The notes under the pieces: generated by a model
Told to the model about the DNA's origin: nothing
Database searches by the model: none
Seen by the model: the letters and a program-made list of their open reading frames with translations, nothing else
Translations under genes and position numbers: made by a program
Shown here: positions 42,876 to 53,511 of the stretch, in pieces
Layout: every line of letters starts with the position of its first letter
How positions within the stretch are numbered: the stretch's first letter is position 1
DNA from: Xiphydria camelus
Taxonomy: Eukaryota > Arthropoda > Insecta > Hymenoptera > Xiphydriidae
Direction: 5' to 3'
Length of the DNA: 64,000 nt
Assembly (NCBI GenBank): GCA_963678675.1
Contig: OY783195.1
Span: forward strand, 17,577,342-17,641,341

Positions 42876-43885
42876 CTCACTTCGTTTTTGAGGAAAAAAA
42901 TATTATTCGTGAGACTGTCCCCCCGGGACGCCACTGGAACTAATAATTATCTTCTAGTTAGTGTTAACTTAGCATCTTATTACAATAAAGAACAGTGCCA
43001 AATGTTAACAAAATCGGCACAAGGATCTTTGAGGTATTATTAAAAAACCGATTTTTTAAAATTTTGACGTCCTGTATCTTGAAAATCAGACATTTTAGGA
43101 CACATGTTAATATGAACTTTTCTACTGGAAATAGATTCAGTAATGTGCCCTTGAAATGACGGCCTATCATTAAGTAACACCCTGTATATTTAAATAAATA
43201 TAGTGTATGTATTGTAGTGTATATAGTGTATGATAGAGCCCTAAAAACTGAAGAATACGTTTATATTATTATTATTTCTTACTGTATGGCCTTGGCCTTT
43301 TACATTATTAATCGCACCCTAATCCCCCTTGCGTATAAATCTATAAAATATGAAAATAGAAAATTCTTAAATTGTACTTATGAAAAACTAAGGAAACCCG
43401 CGCGTATGATTTGTATCAATCATTGTTCCGCTTGAATACGTGTATATTTTACTTTTGTACATTTTATGAGAAAATATAAAATCTTATTAAATATTATTAA
43501 TCTTATTATTCATTAAAATTAACATTTCAGGTTGATTGGGCATAAATAGGGTTGCCCAATTGGGGCCCAATTGGGCGGCCCAAATTGGGCATAGGTTGGG
43601 CGGAGCGTTACAAGCCCAACGAAAGCCCAATTGGGCACTGATTGGGCTGCCCAATTGGCACCCAACTAGTAATTGGGCAGCCCAATTGGGCCCCAATTGG
43701 GGCCCAATGAACATTTCCACACGGGAACGTGTCTCTCAAACCTATTACTCGATTTGGTTGAATATAGGCTTGATTGAAAGTGTGAGTCATAAATAACACG
43801 TGAAAGTAATTTTGTAACTCGTAACCTCTTAATTACTAAGAAATGAAGACCTCGTTACGGATATAAACTATGCGCGGAGTAAATA

Positions 43886-44600
43886 CGAGGCAGAGTGAAA
43901 AGTCCGACATAGTGGCATCCTTTCTAGTAATGCTCTATTCATTGTAAGTTTACCTGGTAATAATCAGTTTCGTTTAGACCGCCTGCAAAATAAATAATCG
44001 GAACATTTAGTCAAAAATGGGAAAAAGTGATTTCCGTGTGTTGATTAAACATTACTTTTTACATGGAAAAACCATCACGCAGACTGAACAGAAGTTGAAC
44101 AAGTATTATGGGGACTCTGCTCCTTTACATGGTCCATAAGTGGTTTACGGAGTTTCGATGTGGTCGAACCAATACGAGTGACGCTCCGTGCTCAGGACGT
44201 CCCGTTGAAGTGGTCTACCGAGGAAATGGTCAATAAAATCTACGACATCATGTTGGCAGATCGCAGAGTGAAGGTTAGGAAGATTACTGAGATGGTAAAC
44301 ATTTCGAACGAACGCGTACGGAACATTTTACGTGAACATTTAGGCATGAGAAAGCTTTCAGTACGATAAGTACCCGTTTGTTGACTGTGGAACAAAAATG
44401 AAATCGAGTGATCTCTTCACAACGGAATTTGGACTTGTACCGGCACAATCCAAAAGTTTCTTCGGCGATACGTGACTGTTGATGAAAAACTTGGATCCAT
44501 CACTATACACCAGAAACTAAAGGACAGTCAAAACAGTGGACTGCAAAGGGTGAACCTGCGCCGAAAAGAGCAAGTAAAAGGAGTACTACTTAAATGTGTC
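43886..44600 (+). mobile_element. Mariner fragment, 5' end kept
   Basis: ACGAGGCAGAGTGAAAAGTC at 43885 is a mariner-like terminal repeat. The N-terminal half of a transposase follows and stops abruptly near 44600. A matching inverted end, ACTTTTCACTCTGCC, appears only at 49377-49392, so the 3' half was lost or the element was split by later insertions. Confidence 0.7.
44017..44600 (+). pseudogene. Mariner transposase, N-terminal half, frameshifted
   Basis: From ATG 44017: KSDFRVLIKHYFLHGKTITQ and KLNKYYGDSAP (first HTH), then after frame changes VHKWFTEFRCGRTNTSDAP and GRPVEV. A clean frame follows, EEMVNKIYDIMLADRRVKVR and ERVRNILREHLGMRKLS (second HTH), up to TAA near 44370. Short traces of RYVTVDEK, with the first catalytic Asp region, and QWTAKGEPAPKRA follow in changed frames to about 44570. 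At least three frame breaks. Clearly dead. Confidence 0.88.
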
Positions 44601-45111
44601 TCCTAGCTCTGGTCCATTTTTTGAGTCTACGGCAATGGTAAATTTTGACCAGGACATCATGAACTACAATACATGTGAAATACAGGAATATTTCAGTACA
44701 GAACCAGTTTTCATAAGATTTGTGTGCTAAAACAATGCAGATACACGAAAAAAATTAGAAAAAATTGGAAAAATTAACAGTAAAAAATAAAAATCTATGC
44801 ACAGGCACGTACACACTCGCGCATAAGTATATCGAGGTAAACACGTGCTCACAAGATCGCACATGATTTTGAATGCGTGCTTGAATTGGTTGAAAAAGAG
44901 CTTATGGTTTCGAGTAAAAAGCGACAACTTTAAAGTCTCCCCTCCCCCCCCCCCCTAGAACTGCTTATTTTTTGTCTCACCGGATAACACCTGAATCGGT
45001 AGCTCACCAACTACAAAATAAGTGATTTTTAGCAAAATTCACAGATAAACTGATTTTATATGATTATTTCGATTCAATAGACTGTATGACGGAAAGCAAA
45101 AAGTATGAACT
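44601..45111. other. No gene; start of a diverged direct repeat
   Basis: CTGGTCCATTTTTTGAGTCT...CGGCAATGGTAAATTTTGACC (from 44610) has a diverged partner at 45370-45490. A run of Cs lies at 44941-44955. Confidence 0.5.
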
Positions 45112-45115
45112 TTAA

Positions 45116-45350
45116 CCCTTTCAATACGGACGGGACATATGCTGTCCCAGTCTGGAAAATGTTTGATGTCCCATCAATGAAGCTTGTAACATCATTTTTG
45201 TTCTTGTTGATGCGTCGTTATGGGGTCGTTTATGCGTCTGAAGGTGACTTTGACAGAAAAATGATTTCATCGTAATAACCACTTAGAGGAGAAATAACTG
45301 TTCCCGGTAACGGGGCGCACTCAACTGCTATTTTCGCCGTATTAAAAGGG
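45116..45350. mobile_element. piggyBac-like MITE
   Basis: 235 bp, CCCTTTCAATACGGAC ... GCCGTATTAAAAGGG, flanked by TTAA on both sides (45112-45115, 45351-45354). Internal motif GGGACATATGCTGTCCC is a perfect short palindrome. Confidence 0.85.
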
Positions 45351-45354
45351 TTAA

Positions 45355-46573
45355 GGTCTCAAAATTCAAAAACTGTCCATTTTCCGTGTTGCGGCAATGA
45401 TAACTTTTGATCAGAACATCAAGATCTACAACGTACATATGTGAAGCCCAGCCAAATCAACCGGGAGCCAATTCCCATAAGGATTGTGCGGGATCCTTTG
45501 TATTTTTTTGGCACGTGCCACCAAATCAACAAATATGAAAAAATTTGAGAATAATAATGATGCGAAGACGCGTTTATAAAACAAAAGTTATGATAGCACC
45601 TCTTCAAGCAGTGGTGGAAAGAGCACTTTTTAAAATGGTTTGTTTTTAAAAAATTTGAATTTCGCGCCAAATGCGACACAATATTTTTTCAGAGTTCCCT
45701 TTAAGGATCCCTATGTTCCAGAATTTTTTTCAATTTTTTGGTCCATTACGTGAGCAGCAAGAAATATTTAATATTCAACTACATTTCTCGAAAAATCTCA
45801 GCTTCTTCTTGACTGTTTGGAATAGTAAAATTGCAAAAATTTTCTCACATCCAGAGAATGTTTTGGTGCTCGTTTCGTGTTATTTCCTTTATTGGCATTT
45901 TTCAAGTGCTTATCCGGCTAGACCCTTTTTGGAGTCATCGTGATCGTGTGTTTCTCCAAAACTGATGTTATATCCTGCATTTTTATGTCCCGTGTCTTAA
46001 TGGAAAGATTTTCAAACGTAAATGAAAAAAATTTTCGTTCCACAGACAAAACATCATGCATTATGGTTATACTGGACATTCAAATATGATAGTGATATTC
46101 TACGAATATTTAACATTCTTAATGTCATTTTAATAGAAATAAAATTAGTCGTCATATCTTTTCATCAATAAAATTATTAACTAATGAATGTCTTCCTAAT
46201 TGACTTCTGGCAGTTGATTAATAGTTCAGTGAACAACCCCAAATTATGTTGACAAATCGCCAGACGTTTACTTGACGGCGTGAAATGCAAAGAAAAGTAG
46301 GGTGCCGACGCTCTTAGCATCGGAAATATCTCCCTTATTGTTCTATCTAGCCGTCTGGCGTTTTACATGTAATCTCATTTTAAATTATAGAATAAGTCGC
46401 CCCCCATTCTCGGCGAGCGACGCCACTGGCGCGAGGAGACGCGCCAGAGCAGCCAAGCCGTTCACACCGATCATACGAATTTTTATCGTTCAGTTCCCGC
46501 CGAATCAAGAGTTCTTTCTTCGAGCTCGTTCTTCTTTCTTCGTCCCGCGTGGCTGCCTCACCACCCGTATCAC
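45355..46573. other. No recognisable gene
   Basis: Second half of the 44610 repeat, then AT-rich sequence. 46390-46560 is GC-richer with a 119-codon frame lacking any domain. Confidence 0.45.
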
Positions 46574-47060
46574 TACAGTGGTCCCTCTATTACTCGCGGC
46601 CTCCATCATTACTCGCGCGAGAGGGGAAGTGATTGCCACCACTTCTCCCGTTACGCTATAACTGCTGCATAACGTCGTGCGCACAGAGGTGCGCATGAAA
46701 ATATAGAGGAGAAGCCGGTACAATTTTGTTCGAAACAGAGGTTATGTTTAACCAGAGCCGCGCGCAACTTATCGTGTGTTCTCTTTCTAAAAACCGGGCT
46801 GTCCCTTTCTTTTGCCATGCCTCCTGTTACAGGGAAATAACTTCAGGCTACCTAGCTTTAAAAAGGAGGCATTGTCTATACCGTGGTATAGTCTATGCTA
46901 TTTTATTTCCTTTCGTAGTAAAGTACAGTAAGTTATCGCTATTCCCAGTGAGTAATATGCCACAATACGGCACTTGGGTGGTATTGCGCGGAGGAAGGCT
47001 CCCGAAGCAGAACTGCCGGACTAGTGTCCGGTGCTGGTTTATATAGGCCGCTCGGGGGGT

Positions 47061-47205
47061 GAGATAGGAAGTTTCCTATCTGCACTTAAAAGGAGGTTTC
47101 CTATCTGCACTTAAAAGGAGGTTTCCTATCTACGCTTAAAAGGAGGTTTGCTAACTACGCTTAATAGGCCGCTCGGGGGTGAGATAGGAGGTTTCCTATC
47201 TAGGC
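47061..47205 (+). repeat. About 24-bp minisatellite, left block
   Basis: Units of GGAGGTTTCCTATCT plus a variable tail (GCACTTAAAA, ACGCTTAAAA), with two GGCCGCTCGGGGGTGAGATA spacers. The same units continue on the far side of the inserted element at 48867-48936. Confidence 0.85.
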
Positions 47206-47516
47206 TTAAGGGGTTACGCCTAGTCAGAATTTTCGAAAAAATCGATTTTTCGTTTTCGACGGATCCTTAAAGTATAACCTTTCAAAAATATTCTCTGAAA
47301 ATTTCAAGTCGATCCGTTTAAAATTGAGCGAGTGACGGCCGTTTTTATAGTTACGTTGTGCGAGCCGCGCGACGCAAGTACAGGGTGGGGCGTGTGAACT
47401 TCCTTTTTTGAAATTGGCGCGGTGAAGCGATAGTCACAGAGAAGTGGGGAAGGGGTTAGTCGAAGGGGTCGGATGGGAAGTTTGTATCCCAACCCATTTC
47501 AGTCACAAACATTCTT

Positions 47517-47660
47517 TGGACGAGGCAAAAGCGCGCTTTCGTCGTGGAGGCCTATTTTGCTAACGGCTGCTCAGTCATCGCGGCGCAACGTGCCTTCCGA
47601 CGTCACTTCGAAATTCCCCCACGAGGCCGTGCTCCTGGTCTTTTGATGATGATTTTTTGA
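47517..47660 (+). pseudogene. Transposase N-terminal HTH (DUF4817 type)
   Basis: The frame reads RQKRAFVVEAYFANGCSVIA then AQRAFRRHFEIPPRGRAPG and stops at TGA 47658-47660. This is the first helix-turn-helix of insect mariner-like transposases (R-x-F-I/V-V-x-A-Y-x-x-N-x-S...A-Q-R-x-F-R), which binds the terminal repeats. The catalytic middle is deleted. Confidence 0.8.
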
Positions 47661-47690
47661 GAGAAGCCTTCCCCGGGCAGCTCTGCCCAA

Positions 47691-47908
47691 CTATAGAGAA
47701 AGGCAGTAACTGCTAACCGACAAACTTGTGGAAAATCAACTGTAACTTTGATGCCTTTAGCCGAAGGGTTTCCAAGACAGATTACTAATGAAACCTAGCT
47801 TTAACATTCAAAAGGGTACAAAATTTGGGTACAAAATGATTCAAGATATTCAATGGTATCAAAAAACGCATCTTGGTTTGTTTTGCTAGTTACTGCCTTT
47901 CTCTATAG
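47691..47908. mobile_element. CTATAGAGAAAGGCAG MITE, fourth level
   Basis: CTATAGAGAAAGGCAGTAACT at the left, inverse ending CTTTCTCTATAG at the right. 218 bp, likely TA duplication. Inserted between the two transposase pieces. Confidence 0.8.
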
Positions 47909-47911
47909 TAG

Positions 47912-48193
47912 GGCAGGGCTGATCTCACTAAGAGAGGACATAAACTGGCCCGCGCGCTCGCCGGATTTAGCACCATGTGATTATTTCCTCTCTGGGGTTA
48001 TCTCAAATCCCGAGTTTATAACAATCGTCCACAGACCCTGGAAGACCTACAGAACAACATCGGAGCTGAAGTTGGCAATATACCGGACGACATGCTTGAA
48101 AGAGTGGACCGAAACTTTTGATTTTGCCTAAATCAGTGTATTGATAATGGAGGGCGACATTTGCAGGACATTCTGTTTAAAACAGCATAAAAT
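47912..48193 (+). pseudogene. Transposase C-terminal part
   Basis: INWPARSPDLAPCDYF carries the final catalytic Asp of a D34D-type mariner transposase. After a frame shift near 48000 the other frame reads SRVYNNRPQTLEDLQNN, DDMLERVDRNF-stop and CLNQCIDNGGRHLQDILFKT, the typical C-terminus. One stop and one frameshift. Confidence 0.85.
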
Positions 48194-48866
48194 GAGATCT
48201 CCCATTTCATTTTATAAGCAAATAATAAAAATACACAGTTTCGAAACGAGCACAGTTTTATATTTCATCTCCAAAAAAGGAAGTTCCGACGCCCCACCCT
48301 GTATAACGGAGTTAAACGCGTTTTTCTCGAAATGGCTTTTTCAAAATCGGTGACCACGATATCTCAAAAACGAGTGGACCGATTTACTTGAAATTTTACA
48401 TACTTTTTTTTTATATCAAGAGGCAGTCCTTTATCGAAGGATTTTTTTTTCGATGCATACTTTTTTTTATATCAAGGAAAATGAAGTGATTTTTTCACCG
48501 AAATTTAGACACACTTTCAAAAATCCATTCACCATTTTTTCAAAAATTAATATTTTATCAAATTCTTCGATTAAGGACTAGATAATACGATACAGAAACG
48601 TAATTTATTTGGTTTTTTGATGTCAGATGATTGGTGTGGAAGTTACAGTGGTCACCGCGGAAAGCTTTTTTTGAACAGTGATCCAGGAAATTTATTATAT
48701 TTGCCACATTTGTGAATTTTTTCCAATAAAAAAATTATGAAACATAGTCAAAGATATACCCTTTACTATGAAAAAAAAAACAGTTCGAAACCTGCAATCA
48801 TTTTCCCAAAAAAAATTCACAAAATCACGTCTTTTTTCCGGCCACCAACCAGGCGTAACCGCTTAA

Positions 48867-48936
48867 GGAGGTTTCCTATCTACGCCTAAAAGGCTGCTCG
48901 GGGGTGAGATAGGAGGTTTCCTATCCACGCTTAACA
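48867..48936 (+). repeat. About 24-bp minisatellite, right block
   Basis: Continuation of the 47061-47205 array after the second-level insertion. Confidence 0.8.
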
Positions 48937-49036
48937 CCTCCATTGAGGTGAATGGGGGCTGAAGCGATGCTTCTCTAACTCAGAATTCTGCGAATCTACA
49001 GCCCCGAGACGCGCGAGTAATAGAGGGACCACTGTA

Positions 49037-49191
49037 CATATCGCTCACTCCTTTCAACAACGTCATATCTCAAAAATCGGCGATTTTTAGTTATGCCTGT
49101 TTTCAGAATGCCCTGAAAGAGTAGTATATCCTTACAAGATCTAAAAAATTGTATTTTTTGAGATATGATGTTGAAAGGAGTGAGCGATATG
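49037..49191. mobile_element. CATATCGCTCAC palindromic MITE
   Basis: 155 bp, CATATCGCTCACTCCTTTCA ... inverse, flanked by TA; the left TA is shared with the right end of the outer nest element. The arms also carry CATATCTCAAAAA/TTTTTGAGATATG. Confidence 0.82.
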
Positions 49192-49193
49192 TA

Positions 49194-49785
49194 GTACCAT
49201 CACCTGTACCCGCTCTCAGTCTACACGCACGGTCGAGAGAGCTAGAGTGGGGATGACACATTTATCTTCTATTTTCGTTAAACTGGCTCGTCGAAAACCT
49301 AGAAATCTCGTCCCATATACGGGAACATAAACATTTTTAATGTTAAAAGGAAGTGTTTCATTTAAAAAATATCGTACTTTTCACTCTGCCCTCTGTAGCC
49401 TCTCATTGAGTCGGGCGTTGCAGTTTTGGTCCTTGGCGCGAGCCTCTCTCAAAGCTCGTGATATTGTTTTCGATGAGCATAAATAAATCAGTTGGAGGAA
49501 TTTTAAGACGCCGAAGATTCACTGGTTGTCTTCATTGTTGTTCTGTACTACTAAACATTAATTTTCAAAAAACTAGTGATATCCCCAAAATACATCAGAG
49601 ATGTAAAAATATACACCAAGGATTATGGGGTTTTTTTTTTTAAAAAAATAACCCGTTAACAATCTTTTCTAGAAAAACCCAAACGATAATTGCACGTCGT
49701 TTTTTTCCCTCCTTCAACAAAATATTTCACTTAGAAAAAGCATTGATATCCTAATGTAGAGCCTACTGCCTGTAACAAGTATTTT
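49194..49785. other. No gene; orphan mariner end
   Basis: Contains ACTTTTCACTCTGCC (49377-49392), matching the terminal repeat at 43886 in inverse. The following GGGCGTTGC...CTTGGCGCGAGCCTCTCT recurs diverged at 53665-53700. Confidence 0.45.
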
Positions 49786-49790
49786 TCAGG

Positions 49791-49878
49791 ATGGGTGATA
49801 TAAAAGACACAGAAAGGCGCGTGAGAACTTCGACTAATCCTTTAGATATCTCCAGTTGCTTTCTCCTGTAAGTCACTC
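49791..49878 (+). pseudogene. Exon-like duplicate (plus copy)
   Basis: ATG at 49791, just after an acceptor-like TATTTTTCAG, opens MGDIKDTERRVRTSTNPLDI and stops soon after. It is an inverted, diverged duplicate of the first part of the ORF at 51608-51841. Confidence 0.4.
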
Positions 49879-50101
49879 GGTTTAATCCTGTAAGGTTCAC
49901 GCTATTATTTTTCAATTTCGTATGAAAAAATACCTACAAACCTTGTTTATATGAATATATTAAAATATATTAAAGCAATTGTTATAAAAAAAGTCAAGTT
50001 TGGAGTTGTTACCAAATGTCAACATATAGGTGTACTATTCATAAAAAATGTTGTAGGATACCTAAAAGTTCGTTGTAACCATGTGGCTACAAGATCCCTT
50101 A

Positions 50102-50260
50102 GGCTGGGTTCACATGGACGCGGAAGGCATGCGGAGTACGACATGCGGATCGATACGGATCGATATTGGCAGGCAGTACGCACGCGGAAGAGCTGATTGG
50201 CTAACGGTGTTTCCGCATTCCGCATTCGGCCAAGCCTTCCGCGTCCATATGAACCTAGTC
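50102..50260. mobile_element. Harbinger-like MITE
   Basis: 159 bp, GGCTGGGTTCACATGGACGC ... inverse ending GAACCTAGTC, with TTA on both sides (50099-50101, 50261-50263). The ends resemble those of 12448-12592 in layout. Confidence 0.82.
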
Positions 50261-50263
50261 TTA

Positions 50264-51607
50264 CAGGGACAAGGGGGGGGGGTGTCTAAAAATCAATTTC
50301 CTTTTTATTGCCTTTTCTTATAGTAAAACATTTAAAGAATGTTGTGTCAAAATTTCAAGTCAATCGGAGCAAAACTCTCAGTCATAGACCTTTCAGTCTC
50401 CGCTCCTCTAATACTGCGGAGCGGCAAAAACTCGGCGCTTTAAACGTTTGTTTCTTGAAACAAAGTTTTAAAAGTCCGGAGACATCGTCATTTAAAAACT
50501 ACTGCACCGATTCTTTTCAAATTTTGTACACACTCTACATATAAAATACTAGACCCCTACGTTTTTCCTTTTTTTTTGTTACATTAAGGGGGTTTTACAG
50601 CAACAAAATGATGGATTTTTTCGTGAAAAATCGCAATTTTTACTTCAAATAACCACCACAAATTTAAAAACGGAAAAAAAATTAAAGAAAAACGTAGGGG
50701 TCTAGAAAAACATCTATTTTAACTAAATTGCTTTGATTTTTTGATTTGAGATAATTCTACGCTGAAATATAGTGTTTTTTCTACAAAAAAATTACAAAAT
50801 GTTCGAATGATGCTTTATAACATGCGAAACATTAAAATATATCTACTTGAACAATAGCTTTAAAATAAATTCGTAAAAATAGAGGTTTTTTCCACCCGTT
50901 AGACCCTACCCCTCCTAAATCAAACTTAAACAAAATGACCAAGATTGAAACAACAAATGACTGTACTAAAACAGGCCACCAATGTTCAAAATGGTATTTG
51001 GCGGGCCCGTGCCTGAAAAAATTGTAATTCTTAAATGTACGTATTATATTCAGACTAAATCAGGTACTGTAAATTTCTAGTATAATCAATGTTTTTTGTT
51101 AGATAGGTGATATATACATACATAATGTATGATAATGCGGCTACCGATTTGTGTTAATTTCTTAAAGCAGTACAACTAACCCGCTCAGGAGATTCTTGTA
51201 AAGTCTATTCAGTTTTGTCAAAATTTTTCTCGTCGATGAATGGCAAGATTATAAAGATCGATAGAATAATTTTTACCAGCTTGAGGATCAGTTAATCACT
51301 ACTTATTCCATCATGTAGTAACGCTTTGCAATTTGCTAACAAGAACAGTGTATTGGCAAAATTGTTAATATAAAAATATACTCTGTATGAACTTCTCGAG
51401 TTAAACACCCTATATGACATTGACAATATAAGTGTCAGAAGTAATACCCAGCAAATAGAAAACATGATTTATAGGGCAAATAAATTATAATGTCCGCTTT
51501 CGTACAATGTAATTGAAGAACCTTAGCGTACTTGCCATTTCTAACTTTGTGCTTGTTAACTTCTGTATCTTCAAACTATGAGAATCATAATATAATAATA
51601 CGCAATA
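50264..51607. other. No recognisable gene
   Basis: AT-rich. Phrases such as TTTCAAGTCAATCGGAGCAAA recall those in other DNA element interiors of the window (47300, 48385), so probably TE-derived. Confidence 0.4.
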
Positions 51608-51841
51608 TTATAATAATTGTATGCCAAATGTGTATTTATCAATTTCTTCAGCTACGGGTCCGCCAAGTACCATTTTGAATATTGGTGGCTTTTTTTGGTA
51701 CAGTCTTTTGTTATTTTGATCTTGGTTACTTTTGATAGGTTTAATTTTTATACCAAGTGATTTACAGGATGTGCGACAGGATATGTCTGAAGGATTAATC
51801 GAAGTTCTCACGCGCCCTTTTACGTCTTTTATATCACCCAT
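51608..51841 (-). CDS. Unrecognised 77-codon ORF or terminal exon
   Basis: From ATG 51841 (preceded by an acceptor-like TATTTTACAG) the frame reads MGDIKDVKGRVRTSINPSDI, SCRTSCKSLGIKIKPIKS, KPPIFKMVLGGPVAEEIDK and ends at TAA. The acceptor suggests the true frame starts in an upstream exon. The first 35 codons or so have a decayed inverted duplicate at 49791. Composition is protein-like; I do not recognise a domain. Confidence 0.35.
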   Translation of the reverse strand: MGDIKDVKGRVRTSINPSDISCRTSCKSLGIKIKPIKSNQDQNNKRLYQKKPPIFKMVLGGPVAEEIDKYTFGIQLL

Positions 51842-51890
51842 TCTGTAAAATACTTGGTACAAGGACTTGGCTCTACATTTGGATATAGCT

Positions 51891-53511
51891 GGGTCATTCT
51901 CATTTAATGTCCATATTTACCGTCTCAGTGTAATGAAATGTTTTCTAGTACTACATCATTTTAAATTAAAAACCGCTATATAACGCTCCAAGTATACGTA
52001 CTGCAGTCCATTATCGATATTACTGTTTAAAAATATTTTCCAGTTTTTATCATGCCTAAAATGTGCTAATAGTGTCAGGGTTCGTCACGGTCCCTACCAT
52101 ACCTTTAGTCAGATTTATCAATATTACAATCAAAATAAATAGAATTATTTCGGTAGAACTTGGTAAAAATATTGCTAGAACATTGAAATAACTGTTTCAA
52201 AGAAAAAAAAGTGACTTTTTCTTTTCTACTTGGTTAAAAAAAGTAAAATGCTTTATCTCATGTTTTCGTGTCAGGTTTGTCACACTCTCTATTTCTTTTA
52301 CACAAATACAGACGGAACTACTGTTCACTTCAACTGTCTGCCCTAAATGAGCCAGCCATTATACCTAGTTCATGGTTTGTTGAAAAACGGTGTTACATTT
52401 TAAGAATTCTGCCATAATTTAAACAAAATTGTTGCTAACTGGAAAGTGTGTTTATTGAGTGTCAGGTACGTCACATCGATTACGAAATAAACAAATAATT
52501 TTTGCAATGTACTAACGTTTAAAATTGTTTTATGCAAATTATAAATTAGGTTAGACTAACAAGCATGGGCTTTTTTGTATTTTTACATTTGTTTTCGGCA
52601 CGCTTTTATGAAATTCTCAGCTTCGTCACGGTCAGGTTCATCACGATCTAGTTTGTGACGAAATTGACCGATATATGACGAACCTGACAAATATCTACTG
52701 TAAATCAACATTTTTAGATATGGCGCTTACACAAGCCGCGAAAGAGCTAAAAGATGCCGAGAAAAGATGAAACAAAATCCAGAAAAAAAAGAATATTTAA
52801 AGAAAAGTCTAGAAAGAGTAAAGAAAGCTAAGAAATCTATTGCTGAGTTGCCTGCTAAAGAGGACAAGATTTGGTACCCCTTAAAGAAAATATTTCTTAC
52901 CTTACTGAACCACCAATAAATGTCTCAAAGCGAATTCTTCATTTTATGAACCCATTTTGGCTTAATGAAGAAAGTCAGTAAAAAGCCTCATTTAGTTAAA
53001 TTTTCCATTAGAAATCAGAGTTCTTTTTGAAAAAGTTTATGAATAACGTGTTTGAAAATCACTGGCAATGTATTTTATTAACTAAAAGTCGAACTAATTG
53101 CTGAAACTTAAGCTATGTTTCACCGTGTTAGGTCCGTCACAAGACGTGTCAAGTTCTTCACGTTATTTTTTTGCCTTACTGAACCACCTTAATTTTTAGA
53201 TTAAATTAATAAAATATTCCGATAATTTGAGAGACTAAGTGAAATATAAATTTAAAATTATTCCTATTTAAATAAATCATATGCTTACATTCATTTTTAT
53301 AGCAAGGTTTTTGTTGTAGTGACGAACTCGACATACTAATCAAGAAAGTCATAAAAATTTAACTTTTAAATAAAGAATCTGTACGAATCTTGTTATAACT
53401 TAGGTAATAACAATGTTTACTACTCCGTAATAAGATTTAATGACAAAATATTGTATTTCGAAAAATCAGAATTTTCAATTTCAAATTAGGGACATTAATT
53501 GAGAATGACCC
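51891..53511. mobile_element. TIR element with ten copies of a 14-bp motif
   Basis: GGGTCATTCTCATTTAATGT at 51891 and its near-perfect inverse (ACATTAATTGAGAATGACCC) to 53511 bound the element. Inside, the motif GTCAGGTTCGTCAC recurs with 0-3 changes. Plus strand: 52073, 52270, 52461, 52616, 52631, 53127, 53148. Minus strand: about 52655, 52676, 53320. A decayed basic-protein ORF lies between. No target duplication is clear. Confidence 0.7.
52720..52875 (+). pseudogene. Small basic coiled protein remnant
   Basis: ATG 52720 opens ALTQAAKE; after one frame change the sequence reads RAKRCREKMKQNPEKKEYLK then KSLERVKKAKKSIAELPAKE. The R-A-K-R-x-R-E-K-M-K-Q-N-P-E pattern is a Lys/Arg/Glu-rich helix known at the N-terminus of several insect TE proteins; it probably binds nucleic acid. 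The rest is lost. Similar RxxEYRxRxK segments occur at 56193-56511 and 61880-62157. Confidence 0.5.

Larger units (their letters stand above)
40996..43725. mobile_element. TIR element with TTGGGC-rich ends
   Basis: CCCGTGTGGAAAT at 40996 and its inverse ATTTCCACACGGG ending 43725 bound the element. Just inside each end lie dense palindromic GCCCAATTGGGC-type repeats (41010-41075 and 43535-43705), with a further cluster at 41215-41310 and a single site near 41610-41650. No clear target duplication is seen. The interior has exon-like pieces and a transposase HTH fragment. Confidence 0.65.
47381..48301 (+). mobile_element. Mariner-like element, third level, deleted
   Basis: CAGGGTGGGGCGTGTGAACT ... 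inverse ending CCCCACCCTG, flanked by TA (47379-47380, 48302-48303). 921 bp including a 218-bp MITE; N- and C-terminal parts of one transposase remain. Confidence 0.88.
47212..48860. mobile_element. 8-bp-duplication TIR element, second level
   Basis: GGTTACGCCTAGT ... ACCAGGCGTAACC with perfect 8-bp duplication GCTTAAGG (47204-47211, 48861-48868). It landed inside the minisatellite of the outer element. An 8-bp duplication is typical of hAT but also of other superfamilies. No transposase of its own is readable. Confidence 0.8.
46576..49034. mobile_element. Outer TIR element of a four-level nest
   Basis: CAGTGGTCCCTCTATTACTC at 46576 and its inverse to 49034, each flanked by TA. CAGTGGTCC ends with TA duplication suggest a pogo/Tigger-like (Tc1/mariner superfamily) element. 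Its own interior is mostly a minisatellite; no transposase remains. Confidence 0.8.

Noticed and set aside
43536..43796. Protein with QLGPNWA repeats
   Set aside because: All frames of the GCCCAATTGGGC repeat give similar peptides on both strands; it is repeat DNA, not a gene.
46302..46661. 119-codon ORF
   Set aside because: Runs across the left terminal repeat of the pogo-like element and has no domain.
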